Shown: positions 34,576-43,210 of the stretch, piece by piece | Position numbering within the stretch: position 1 is the stretch's first letter | Layout: each line of letters begins with the position of its first letter | Assembly: GCF_016587435.1 (NCBI RefSeq) | Contig: NZ_BNJJ01000009.1 | Location: forward strand, 1 to 64,000 | From: Dictyobacter formicarum | GTDB taxonomy: Bacteria; Chloroflexota; Ktedonobacteria; Ktedonobacterales; Ktedonobacteraceae | Length of the DNA stretch: 64,000 bases | Reading direction: 5' to 3' | Position numbers and translations under genes: made by a program | The notes under the pieces: generated by a model | What the model saw: the letters and a program-made list of their open reading frames with translations, nothing else | What the model was told of the DNA's origin: nothing | Databases searched by the model: none

Positions 34576-35778
34576 ATGGAACAACAGCAACCAACCGAAC
34601 CAACTGAATCGTCATCGCTACTCAACGGCAACCGCGAGCTAGCAGTGCTCTATGCCATCGCGGGCTATTTGAATCGCCAGGTAGATGTACATGATGCCTT
34701 GCAAGAGGTACTGGCCCATGTTACCCAGCTCCTCGGCCTGCGTACAGGCTGGGTCTGGCTCTTCGACGACGCGGGTAATCCCACCGTCGCCGCCTCACAA
34801 CATCTACCACCCTACCTGGCGGATCATCCCGAACGGATGTGTGGTTCATGCCTGTGCCTGGACACATTCATGGGGGGGAGCATGGAAGGGGCCTCAAACA
34901 TCAATGTGCTCCGCTGTAGCCGCCTCAAAAACGCCGAGCGCGACAGTGATCCCAGCGCCCTGGGGCTGCGCTTCCACTCCAGCGTCCCAATCTATGCCAG
35001 TTCAACCCTGCTGGGCGTCATGAATGTAGCCAGTGAAGACTGGCGCGAGCTACGAGCCGATGAACTGCAACTGTTGCATATTATCAGCGATCAAATCGGG
35101 CTGGCATTGCAGCGAGCTCGTCTATCAGCTGAACATACGCGGGCAGCCGCGCGGCTGGCCACCACAGAAGAGCGCAACCGCCTGGCACGCGAAATCCACG
35201 ACACCATGGCCCAGGGGCTGGCCGCCATTGCCCTACAACTGGAGACCGCAGACGCACTGATTCAAACACGACCTGAACGGACGCACGAAGCGATTCAACG
35301 CGCCCTCAGCCTGGCACGCCATAATCTGGAAGAAGCGCGCCGCTCAGTCATGGACCTGCGGGCCGCCCCGCTGCAGGAACATACCCTGCCGGAAGCCCTG
35401 GCCGCCCTGGCTACCGCTGAGCCGCTCCCTGTTGTACAATACAGCTATACGCCCATGCTACAGTTTCCCGCCCTGCCGGCACGTATTGAAGCAGGCCTCT
35501 ATCGCATTGCCCAGGAGGCGCTGACCAATGCCCGCAAGCATGCCAACGCCCAGCACATTGACATGCGGCTCATCGCCGAAGAACAATGGATCAGCCTGAG
35601 AATTCAAGACGACGGAGACGGCTTCGAGACAACGAATATGCCACAGAACAACGGGCCCAACACAGGACACTTTGGGCTAACAGGAATAGGTGAGCGCGTC
35701 CGTATCTTAGGCGGCAGTATCTGTATTTTCAGTGAACCAGGCACAGGCACGTGCATTGAGGTCTCAGTGCCCTACTAG
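34576..35778 (+). CDS. GAF-domain sensor histidine kinase (HisKA_3, NarX/LiaS type)
   Basis: 400-residue soluble kinase. The GAF domain (about 30-175) contains four cysteines (MCGSCLCLDT ... VLRCSRLK) of a pattern that could bind a metal, an Fe-S cluster or act as a redox switch. HisKA_3 follows with His208 in AREIHDTMAQGLAAI, then HATPase_c with EALTNARKHANA (N-box), DDGDGF (G1) and GLTGIGERVRILGG (G2). All motifs are intact. A NarL-type regulator follows after 46 nt and is the probable partner. ATG 34576 is preceded by AGGTAAA. Signal unknown. Confidence 0.9.
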   Translation: MEQQQPTEPTESSSLLNGNRELAVLYAIAGYLNRQVDVHDALQEVLAHVTQLLGLRTGWVWLFDDAGNPTVAASQHLPPYLADHPERMCGSCLCLDTFMGGSMEGASNINVLRCSRLKNAERDSDPSALGLRFHSSVPIYASSTLLGVMNVASEDWRELRADELQLLHIISDQIGLALQRARLSAEHTRAAARLATTEERNRLAREIHDTMAQGLAAIALQLETADALIQTRPERTHEAIQRALSLARHNLEEARRSVMDLRAAPLQEHTLPEALAALATAEPLPVVQYSYTPMLQFPALPARIEAGLYRIAQEALTNARKHANAQHIDMRLIAEEQWISLRIQDDGDGFETTNMPQNNGPNTGHFGLTGIGERVRILGGSICIFSEPGTGTCIEVSVPY

Positions 35779-35824
35779 CAGGCAATGTTGCGCGGCCTCC
35801 ACATTACAGCTGAAAGGCAAAAGA

Positions 35825-36490
35825 ATGATCCGTATCATACTAGCAGATGACCATCCCATCGTCCGAGAAGGCCTCCATACTCTATTGGAAACGCAGCCCG
35901 ATTTTGAAGTGATCGCCGAATGCGCGAACGGAGATGAAGCCCTGCAAACCACGGCCCGCCTCCAACCAGATATGCTGCTACTGGATCTTGAAATGCCTGG
36001 AAAAGACGGAGTAGAGACCATGCGCCAGCTCTCACAGCTAGCCCAGCGACCACGCGTCATTGTCTTCACAGCATTTGACGATGATGAAAGGATCATTCAC
36101 GCATTACAAGCAGGAGCCGATGGCTATCTACTCAAAGAAGCGCCACGCGACGAAATTTTCAAATCCATTCGCATCACTATGAATGGAGGCTCAATGCTCC
36201 AGCCGCTGGTCGCCTCCAAACTGTTACGCCATGTTGGACAACAAAGGACGTCCACCCCACGCCTGACCAACGCCATGCCACCGGTAGAAGAACTGACTGA
36301 ACGCGAGTTAGAAGTATTGCGCCTGCTCGCCCAGGGCATGCCAAATAAAGAGATCGCCTCCCACCTGATCATCAGCGAGCGCACCGCCAAATTTCATGTC
36401 AGCTCAATCATGAGCAAATTAGGAGCCACCAACCGGACAGAGGCAGTTGCCCTGGCGGCCCAAAGAGGACTTATTAACCTGAACGAGTAA
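35825..36490 (+). CDS. NarL/LuxR-family response regulator
   Basis: 221 residues from ATG 35825 (AAAGG upstream). Receiver domain with DD at 8-9, phospho-acceptor Asp54 (LLLDLEMPGKDG), Thr of VFTAFDDD and Lys of YLLKEAP; a short linker; and a LuxR-type HTH (about 155-215: LTERELEVLRLLAQGMPNKEIASHLIISERTAKFHVSSIMSKLGA). It is the likely partner of the preceding kinase and activates or represses promoters as a phosphorylated dimer. Targets cannot be told from the sequence. Confidence 0.93.
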   Translation: MIRIILADDHPIVREGLHTLLETQPDFEVIAECANGDEALQTTARLQPDMLLLDLEMPGKDGVETMRQLSQLAQRPRVIVFTAFDDDERIIHALQAGADGYLLKEAPRDEIFKSIRITMNGGSMLQPLVASKLLRHVGQQRTSTPRLTNAMPPVEELTERELEVLRLLAQGMPNKEIASHLIISERTAKFHVSSIMSKLGATNRTEAVALAAQRGLINLNE

Positions 36491-36588
36491 TTTCCAGGCA
36501 AATACGCCTATCCGGTTGAAGAGCATACTAAAATACCATATTCCCCTTAAAAAATCTATACTCAATATTGTAATTACTAGAGCTTAGA

Positions 36589-36811
36589 GTGCGTCTGAAA
36601 GCCAGATGTTTCGCGCCTTCGGCCCCTGACGCTACGCGCCGACAGCGCTCAAAATGTATTTCATGGTTGGTGCAGCAGGTGCGCGAATGCGCACCTGCTG
36701 CACCAACCATGAAAAAGAGATTGGGAACGCCTGCGTTCCCCAGGCTCGGGCGCGCATGCGCTCGCCCGTACGGGAGCGCTTTACTTCCCATCGTCATGGA
36801 CTTCAGACACT
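36589..36811 (+). repeat. Long-hairpin repeat, copy A
   Basis: A ~223-bp element. Left end GTGCGTCTGAAAG, right end CTTCAGACACT (imperfect inverted ends). The centre is a perfect 26-bp hairpin: 36659-36684 with 36689-36714, loop GAAT. The conserved right block has GGGCGCGCATGCG, CCCGTACGGG and CTTTACTTCCCATCGTCATG. The rest of 36491-37017 is AT-rich without a gene. Confidence 0.85.
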
Positions 36812-37017
36812 TTCTTACCTCAATGCACATTAACCGGACAATAAGAAATTCAGGCTAATTTTTGCAAGAAGTCCTGAACTCCGAAACAACATGATATACA
36901 ATACCACATAGTCATAAGCGACTAGATCGATAGTTTTCTGTCCCTTACTAATGGAAATATTTGCATTTATTAATGCGGTGTACCATTGTTAACTAAAAAA
37001 CGCCAGGACAGTTAGAA

Positions 37018-37347
37018 ATGCTAAATTCGCGCTTAACAGCTTTTATCGCGGTAATGCTACTCATTGTCATTGCTTCATTAGTAACCATTGGAATTGTGCA
37101 AGGAATAGGAATGTTCATAACGCATGGTCCCGGCCTGGAACAAACTTCGGGAACAATCGTCAGCATAAACCCTGATCACAGTTTTATGCTAAAAACGGCC
37201 AATGGTACCCTTGAGCATTTCCAATGTAATGAACGTTGTATGGGAGGAGAATCGCATATGTACCGCCATCTGAAAGAGCACGCACATACCGATGTGTATT
37301 TCATGCGTACAGCCAACGGTACATTGATAGCGACAGATGTAGATTAA
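37018..37347 (+). CDS. Small membrane-anchored protein of unknown function
   Basis: 109 residues: one N-terminal helix (FIAVMLLIVIASLVTIGIVQGIGMFI), probably a signal anchor, then a small soluble domain that looks like a beta-barrel with repeated KTANGTL/RTANGTL strands. Between them lies CNERCMGGESHMYRHLKEHAH, with two Cys and four His, suggesting metal or haem binding. I do not recognise a family. It is 83 nt upstream of the FAD oxidoreductase and may belong to the same module. The ribosome site is weak. Confidence 0.65.
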   Translation: MLNSRLTAFIAVMLLIVIASLVTIGIVQGIGMFITHGPGLEQTSGTIVSINPDHSFMLKTANGTLEHFQCNERCMGGESHMYRHLKEHAHTDVYFMRTANGTLIATDVD

Positions 37348-37430
37348 GGGATAGATGCATTCATTTCGCATTAATTCCGAAAAACAAGCATCATATATTT
37401 ATCCATGTGTGGTCAGGATGTGAGATTGTG

Positions 37431-39251
37431 ATGAACGATTCAGACAAAAGATATTTATCGGCACAACAGAAGTATAACCCAACCCTCGATCATGGGGAGA
37501 TTGTGATCATCGGCAATGGTATTGCAGGCCTGACTGCCGCGATCGAAGCGCGCCGTCTCGCTCCCGAGAAACGCATTGTGATCATAACCGACCAGATCCA
37601 TCCCACAATCAATACACCTGCACTGAAACAATTCGCGGTGGGCAAACTCACGCGCGAGCAACTGCTGGCCTATCCAGCAGGAACCGAACGTACGGAGCGT
37701 ATCCATGTCGTGACCTCACATGTATCCGAAATACATGCCCAGAGCAAATACATCACACTGAGCGGCAATCGCGGGTTCGGCTATGACTCACTCCTGATCG
37801 CCACCGGTAGTTCTCCCCAGGGGCTACCAAAGAACACACCTGGACGCAAATTCGATGGAGTGCTCACACTGCATCGCTTACAAGATTACCTCGACTTGCG
37901 GCGACGGCTAGGAGAAATCAACGAGGCAACCGTTATTGGTGGCGGTGCACACGCCATTGAAACCGTCATGGGTCTGCTCTATTGGGGTATTCATGTCCAC
38001 TGGTTAATTCGTGGCAAGACCTTCATGGGAAAAGTGCTGGACGAATACGCCTCTGAGATCGTGCTGAACAACGTCAGACGGGCGGGTGCGACTGTCTACC
38101 TGGAAACCGAAGTCACAGGCATTGTGGGACGTGTAGGGGCCGTAGCGGGGGTAATAACCAGCCATCAAGAAATGCTCCCTTGCCAACTGGTTTTAAGTTG
38201 TACAGGTACGCAGGCCGCTACCCAGCTAGCAGCAAATTGTACAGTGCCCATGATGCATAAAAACGGCATCATGGTTGACGACAAACTGCGTACCAGTGTA
38301 CGCGACATCTACGCCGCCGGAGACGTAGCCGCGCTCAAAAATCCCCAGACCGGCAACTACGAGCCGCGAGCCCAGTGGTATGCAGCCGTCGCCCAGGGCC
38401 GCATAGCCGGCTCAATGATGGCCGGGCACAAAGAACTGGCCCTACAACCATTTGGAGTACACTGGCATGCTACTCACCTGGGAGAGCTCTCGATGTTGAC
38501 GGTTGGCGAACCGCTCAGCAAAGATCCACGCCTGACAACCCTGACCGACACCAGCCAGGGAGGATATCGACGCATAACGATGTTAGATGATCGGCTCGTA
38601 GGCTACCTCTCGCTGGGCCATGCCCAACCCGATAGCCTGGCAATCAAGCGCCTGATAGACGAAGGCATCTCGGTCCGTAGCGTGATCAAACCCTTACTCA
38701 AGGGTCAATTCGACTCGCGCGCATATCTCTCACATCAGCGCTCAAGGGCCACCAGAAATCTGCTCGAACAAAAACTGCCCACCTTGCTGCGAGGTGAAGA
38801 AGTTAACAATGCGCCAGCGAGTTTGCCCAACACCGGTGAGTTGCGCCCATACCCCAAGCCAGGGCAAGTAAAACAACGCATGCCCGAACAGCTGCCGCCA
38901 CCACACCTTCCACAGACCGGTCCGATACCCCAGCGCGTCATAGAGCAAGCAGCCGGCAGAGCAGCCATGCCGATAATACACAATGAGGATGAAATTAATC
39001 CTTTTACCGGCAACTTGCCAGACATCTCGCTAAGCGGTGCAGAAAACCTGGTAGCCATGCCTGAAAACAACGCCGCCCAATCATATATGCGCCAGGCCCG
39101 ACAACTGATGGATGGTCCCATTACACCGCCAGGTGGACACCAGTTATCGCCAGTCGCACGCGAACCAGAAATACCAGTACAGGCGAGCGAAAAGAAACAA
39201 CTCCACTATAAACTCTGGGCTTACATCGATCAATCTCAAGATATCGATTAA
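37431..39251 (+). CDS. FAD/NAD(P)-dependent oxidoreductase with long C-terminal extension
   Basis: 606 residues from ATG 37431, preferred over a longer frame that overlaps the upstream gene. FAD-binding GNGIAGLTAAIEAR (about 22-35), then YDSLLIATGSSP, the second dinucleotide fold (VIGGGAHAIE) for NAD(P)H, and FAD-closing DIYAAGDVA. This is the class of NirB N-terminal, rubredoxin reductase and NADH oxidase proteins. No active-site CxxC is seen, so it is not a disulfide reductase. Residues about 470-606 are Pro/Gln-rich and of unknown role. Followed by an Fe-S protein and a membrane protein on the same strand (36- and 44-nt gaps): probably the NAD(P)H-oxidising entry of an electron-transfer complex. 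Confidence 0.85.
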   Translation: MNDSDKRYLSAQQKYNPTLDHGEIVIIGNGIAGLTAAIEARRLAPEKRIVIITDQIHPTINTPALKQFAVGKLTREQLLAYPAGTERTERIHVVTSHVSEIHAQSKYITLSGNRGFGYDSLLIATGSSPQGLPKNTPGRKFDGVLTLHRLQDYLDLRRRLGEINEATVIGGGAHAIETVMGLLYWGIHVHWLIRGKTFMGKVLDEYASEIVLNNVRRAGATVYLETEVTGIVGRVGAVAGVITSHQEMLPCQLVLSCTGTQAATQLAANCTVPMMHKNGIMVDDKLRTSVRDIYAAGDVAALKNPQTGNYEPRAQWYAAVAQGRIAGSMMAGHKELALQPFGVHWHATHLGELSMLTVGEPLSKDPRLTTLTDTSQGGYRRITMLDDRLVGYLSLGHAQPDSLAIKRLIDEGISVRSVIKPLLKGQFDSRAYLSHQRSRATRNLLEQKLPTLLRGEEVNNAPASLPNTGELRPYPKPGQVKQRMPEQLPPPHLPQTGPIPQRVIEQAAGRAAMPIIHNEDEINPFTGNLPDISLSGAENLVAMPENNAAQSYMRQARQLMDGPITPPGGHQLSPVAREPEIPVQASEKKQLHYKLWAYIDQSQDID

Positions 39252-39287
39252 AGACAAGGCCAGATAGGCTTGAAGGAGCAACCACGA

Positions 39288-39596
39288 ATGCTAAGAATGC
39301 TAAAACCGAACGCCATCACCCTTCACAAGACCAGGCCACAGGTGGGGCAGGAGATTCAGGCGTGCATTGGTTGCAACGAATGCCTGCTGGCATGTCCAGC
39401 GCTGGCGGAGCCAATCACCATCGATATGCTCAACCGTGAGACCCTCTCAGGGCCCATTTCAGAGTCTGTCGCACGCTTCACGCGTGCCTGCTACCAGTGT
39501 GGAGCCTGTGTCGCACCCTGTCCAGTTGGACTGCACAGGGATGCAATGATGCTCTGGCTGAAAGTGCGGCTTCTCAGCACAATGGAAGAAGTGTAA
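39288..39596 (+). CDS. Two-cluster [4Fe-4S] ferredoxin-like protein (HdrC-like)
   Basis: 102 residues from ATG 39288, with AAGGAG upstream. Two complete CxxCxxCxxxCP motifs: CIGCNECLLACP and CYQCGACVAPCP, each binding a [4Fe-4S] cluster. Spacing and helical surroundings resemble HdrC and the small subunits of membrane quinone-linked oxidoreductases (succinate dehydrogenase/GlpC-like). No signal peptide, so cytoplasmic, probably docked to the membrane partner encoded next. It likely carries electrons from the FAD protein to the membrane subunit. Confidence 0.85.
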   Translation: MLRMLKPNAITLHKTRPQVGQEIQACIGCNECLLACPALAEPITIDMLNRETLSGPISESVARFTRACYQCGACVAPCPVGLHRDAMMLWLKVRLLSTMEEV

Positions 39597-39640
39597 TTGG
39601 CTAAAGCGGGTATTTATCAGCGTAGAAGAGGGAATAATAC

Positions 39641-40597
39641 ATGAAGAGACTAAGTGATGAGAAGGGCTATCCCTGGTTCTTTTTGGATACCAGCCAGCCA
39701 TGGCTAAACACATGGTTCGTCACCTTAATCCTGATCCTCATCTTTATTTTGAGCCTCTTTGTCTATGCTCACTTTAGCAAAGACCTGTCGCCCGATAGCC
39801 TGGCGGGTTATACTTATGGCATTGTCGGCAACAGCTTCATGCTGCTAGCGACTTTTCTCTACACACGCTCCAGGCGCCAGCGCCGGCGCCGCGTAGGTCA
39901 ACTCAATCAATCCCTGAACTGGCATATTTGCTTTGGCGTATTAGCGATAGTGATACTGCTGCTCCACTCCTTCGGCAATTTCAATCCCCGCACCGGCACT
40001 TACGCCCTCGAGGGCATGATTGCCCTGGTAATCAGCGGCTTCATCGGACGAATCATCGACCGCTTTGCGCCAAGGCAGATCACCAAAGAGGTCAAAAAAG
40101 CCCTCACCGAACATGGAGACGACCGCATCGAAGATATCTCGCGTAACGTCCAGGAAATAGTAACATATAATACGCAAAATTTACGTACCTTCAGGCCCCA
40201 GGGAGCTATCCGCTCAATAGCACCACAAACAGCCCAGGTTGTCACGCCTGATCCGGTCAGTCTTGGAGGTACAGCGCTTCCCAGTTCCTGGGACATTGCC
40301 TATATTTCATTAGAAGAGATGCCCCAGGAAGTCAGTCGTAACAGTCAGCAATATCGCTTTGTGCCAGACAAAAAGAGCGCGCTAGCCACACCCGGCGCCC
40401 TGATGCCTGGCTATAACGAGCAAATCGAAGAGCTACAGTCAGTACAACGTGCACTGCAGCGCGAACAATTTTACCGAGCCCTGATCCGCTACTGGCGCAT
40501 CTTCCACGTTCTGCTAGTGCTATTAACCCTCACCCTCACCATCTGGCACCTGGTCTACGCAGGGCAGCTACTCATCCCAACATTTTTCCACCACTAG
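39641..40597 (+). CDS. Predicted membrane b-haem subunit of an electron-transfer complex
   Basis: 318 residues, five predicted helices: WFVTLILILIFILSLFVYA, GIVGNSFMLLATFLY, HICFGVLAIVILLLHSF, an amphipathic one near LEGMIALVISGFIGRII, and a C-terminal HVLLVLLTLTLTIWHLVYA. Histidine pairs in the third (NWH, LLH) and last (IFH, IWH) helices are spaced as for bis-His b-type haems. A soluble ~150-residue loop lies between them. I know no named family with this exact layout; ferric-reductase-like and HdrE/NarI-type subunits are the nearest ideas. ATG 39641 follows GAGGGA. Confidence 0.7.
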   Translation: MKRLSDEKGYPWFFLDTSQPWLNTWFVTLILILIFILSLFVYAHFSKDLSPDSLAGYTYGIVGNSFMLLATFLYTRSRRQRRRRVGQLNQSLNWHICFGVLAIVILLLHSFGNFNPRTGTYALEGMIALVISGFIGRIIDRFAPRQITKEVKKALTEHGDDRIEDISRNVQEIVTYNTQNLRTFRPQGAIRSIAPQTAQVVTPDPVSLGGTALPSSWDIAYISLEEMPQEVSRNSQQYRFVPDKKSALATPGALMPGYNEQIEELQSVQRALQREQFYRALIRYWRIFHVLLVLLTLTLTIWHLVYAGQLLIPTFFHH

Positions 40598-40663
40598 ATC
40601 AGTAAAACCAGACCGTACTCTTGCACGTATTACCTATAGAGCGTTTAGCAGGAGGAAAAAGAT

Positions 40664-41047
40664 ATGCTACAACAATCGGCAGAACAGCAATATCCTGGCA
40701 ATCAGCTAGCCAGGAAGCTAGCTCACCCCAAACGATTAGACATTTTCTTGCATGGATTCAAAACAGCCAGGTTGATCAAAGCGTTGATGGTAGACAGAAG
40801 GGTGTCCGCCTTTAAAAAAGTACTCTTTGTGGGATCCATCGCAGCAATTGTGGCCATCTTGCTCTTCCCGGACGCAATTAATGAGACCATCTTGAGCGCA
40901 GTATTGCCGCTAGTGGGAACGATCCTGGGGGTACCATTGGACGCGGGATTTGACTGGATCGCCTTTACGCTAGTAGCGGTCAACCTGTTACGCTACTTCC
41001 CAGCCGAAGTCGTTTCTGAACATTACAGTCGCATTTTTGATAAATAG
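40664..41047 (+). CDS. Small membrane protein, possibly DUF1232/YkvA-like
   Basis: 127 residues, ATG 40664 with GGAGGA upstream. A basic amphipathic N-terminus (about 1-50) is followed by two or three hydrophobic helices (VLFVGSIAAIVAILLFPDAINETILSAVLPLVGTILG, FDWIAFTLVAVNLLRYF). The pattern of the hydrophobic part recalls DUF1232 membrane proteins, but the match is loose. It is 66 nt after the membrane haem gene and probably in the same transcript; it may be an accessory subunit. Confidence 0.6.
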   Translation: MLQQSAEQQYPGNQLARKLAHPKRLDIFLHGFKTARLIKALMVDRRVSAFKKVLFVGSIAAIVAILLFPDAINETILSAVLPLVGTILGVPLDAGFDWIAFTLVAVNLLRYFPAEVVSEHYSRIFDK

Positions 41048-41392
41048 AAACGCACCAGACAACCGAAAACAATTTATCCAGCCCCCACATCACCTGACCA
41101 CTAATAAAGCTGCTCCTCAGCAGCCACGGTCGGCGATCCTGGGGGATTGTTCTGTCCTCATTTCGCCAATATCTTCCTGATCGTATCTGTGCGTTAATAG
41201 AGAAACAAAGGTAAGCAAAACTCCGCTGTAGCAAATCGCCTCCAACTTATATAGATAAATGTCTATATATCTCTTCCCCCATAACCGCAACAATCAAAAC
41301 GGGAAAGAGAGAGGTTTGCTCCAGTAATAGAGACCAGATGTAATTTTAATAGTTTTAAAAGGTAATCAGCGTACCTTCAGAGTAGAGAACAT
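41048..41392. other. Intergenic region, convergent
   Basis: Between the converging small membrane protein gene and the FG-GAP-like gene. AT-rich near 41240-41300; no clear terminator or gene seen. Confidence 0.4.
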
Positions 41393-42286
41393 TTAATTAA
41401 TCGGCGCAGTAAATTTATCATTGGCATTTGTCGGCCTGAATTTCTTACCATCGTTGATAAACACAGACACCTGATCTTGATTAGAAAGATGAACGTGAAC
41501 AATCATATCAGGTTTACCGTCGCCATTCAGATCCTTGAAATCCACCGTCACAGGCGCCAGATCAACACTATCGCTACTCATCAAATTTACAACGTAGCTT
41601 ATCGACTTACCAGGTCCTGTATCGCCACCCATCATTTCCATAACTACGGCTTGATGATTGTAATTTATCGCGATAAAGTGACTTTTATGCGTCGGACTAT
41701 CATTGTGGCCAACCACGGCATCAGTTTGATAGGTACGCGGGTAACCATATTTAAAATCATTATAGCGTGCGATACCCCAGGAAAGAGCCGTGCTACCCAG
41801 AACCCAGAGAACCAGCATCGCCACCATACCTACACCAGCGGGCAAGAGCCAATGCACACGTCGAGACGGCTTCTCCTTCACCGGCGGCTTCGATGGTCTG
41901 GTATTTTTTGCGCCCACATTTCTCGCGCCCGCAGTCGTATACACTTGAGGTGGCTGCATAGGCAGACGCGGCTGCCGGCCGGTATGCCCGGTTGAGCGCA
42001 TCTGAGGCGGTAAATCCTTCGTCATTCCCTGACGCCTGGCCGGAACCGCAGATGTCCCCAGCTGAGTATTCGGATAACGCGGTGGCTGCGTATTCGTAAA
42101 ACGCACAACGCTAGAGCTAGAACGTGGTGGATCAATCATCCCTTCATCGAAACGATAGCCATCAGTGTGAGGCGATGTATCGGCACGGCTCATTGGTCGC
42201 TGATACACCGAGGGATGGGGGGTCTGACTGCCAGTCATTCCTCTTGCGCGTCTTCGCGACGCGGACTGTTCACCATCGGCGGCCAT
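41393..42286 (-). CDS. Single-pass membrane protein with Ca-binding-like extracellular domain
   Basis: 297 residues from ATG 42286 (AAAGGA just upstream; the longer frame starts inside that site). Residues about 1-140 are a disordered Pro/Arg/Ser-rich cytoplasmic part. One helix follows (LLPAGVGMVAMLVLWVLGSTALSWGIA), then an extracellular domain (about 170-297) with DLNGDGKPDMIVHVH, an FG-GAP/VCBS-like calcium-binding loop, and a C-terminal VSVFINDGKKF. The domain looks like part of a propeller repeat. No family name recognised; its role may be binding or sensing at the cell surface. Confidence 0.65.
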   Translation of the reverse strand: MAADGEQSASRRRARGMTGSQTPHPSVYQRPMSRADTSPHTDGYRFDEGMIDPPRSSSSVVRFTNTQPPRYPNTQLGTSAVPARRQGMTKDLPPQMRSTGHTGRQPRLPMQPPQVYTTAGARNVGAKNTRPSKPPVKEKPSRRVHWLLPAGVGMVAMLVLWVLGSTALSWGIARYNDFKYGYPRTYQTDAVVGHNDSPTHKSHFIAINYNHQAVVMEMMGGDTGPGKSISYVVNLMSSDSVDLAPVTVDFKDLNGDGKPDMIVHVHLSNQDQVSVFINDGKKFRPTNANDKFTAPIN

Positions 42287-42614
42287 TGGTAATCCTTTCT
42301 CTCTCTGCATGGCTTACTTGCCAACAATACAGGAAGATATTACAGTTTAGCATTAAAACTGTATCGAAAGCTATCATACTATCAGAGTGCTACCAGTGTC
42401 AAATATTGCTGTTCCATCGTATAACAAAAATACTCGCAGCATGCCAGATTTTTATCGATGCATACCGATATTCTATCCCTGACGGGATCGTCGATCTCCC
42501 CAGCATGGGGTGCTGACGCCTTACAGGTATAGGTTTTTTTAGGGGCGTAGCTCCTGAGACCCCTGATGCCGCCCTGATGATCTTTTACTTTTTAATACGG
42601 TATAAAAATACCTC

Positions 42615-42815
42615 TTGCATTCCCACCTTCGGCGGGAGGAGGGGGAGGAGTGGTCGGGGACACCCCGAACCCCGGCAGGAGGGCCTCGCCGGCCCTCCTG
42701 CACCTCCCCGCTTTATACCTGCTTTATTTGTTAAAGATCATGCGGGCGGCACGGAGAGGGGGGAGAAGTTGGGGGCACAGCCCCCAATCCCCCAGCCCCT
42801 TGCATCCCCGCTTTC
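42615..42815. repeat. GC-rich multi-hairpin repeat, one and a half units
   Basis: Unit 1 has TCGGGG-ACA-CCCCGA (42654-42668) and an 11-bp stem (42675-42685 with 42691-42701), loop TCGCC, then a stretch (about 42701-42735) nearly identical to that after the unit at 29446. Unit 2 starts with TTGGGGGC-ACA-GCCCCCAA (42769-42787) and has a shortened second hairpin. The rest of 42287-43210 contains copy B of the long-hairpin repeat and no gene. Confidence 0.7.
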
Positions 42816-42868
42816 TTAGCACGAATCCAAAAAACCTATACCTGTAGGGGCGCTGACGCCCCCATTCT

Positions 42869-42995
42869 TTTTGTGTGTTGTTGCAGCACATGAGCATTCG
42901 CTCATGTGCTGCAACAACACACAAAACGTTTTGAGCGCCGTAGGCGCGAACCGTCAGGGGTCGAAGACACGAAACGCATGCTTTTCAAACACGCT
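42869..42995 (-). repeat. Long-hairpin repeat, copy B (reverse, half element)
   Basis: Perfect 27-bp hairpin 42869-42895 with 42900-42926, loop ATTC, joined to the block TTTTGAGCGCCGTAGGCGC and, in reverse, the end GTGTTTGAAAAG. The block with CCCGTACGGG is missing. Confidence 0.8.
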
Positions 42996-43210
42996 CACAG
43001 CGCAATTTTTGCACCAGATAATAAAAAGGGTTCGGACGCGGATGCGCCCGTTCGCAAAGGGTTGACACAGTCCTGGTAAACTATTCACTTGCACTCCAAT
43101 TTAATCTACTACCTTTCTTACGTATGGATGACTTTCTGGGTGACAAAAGCAAAGCTTTGCAGACAGAGTATGATGAAAATAGGATTGCATGGCAGACTGG
43201 AGAAACACAA

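Noticed and set aside
37236..37430. Longer N-terminus of the FAD oxidoreductase
   Set aside because: It overlaps the preceding gene in another frame; ATG 37431 precedes the FAD-binding fold at the usual distance.
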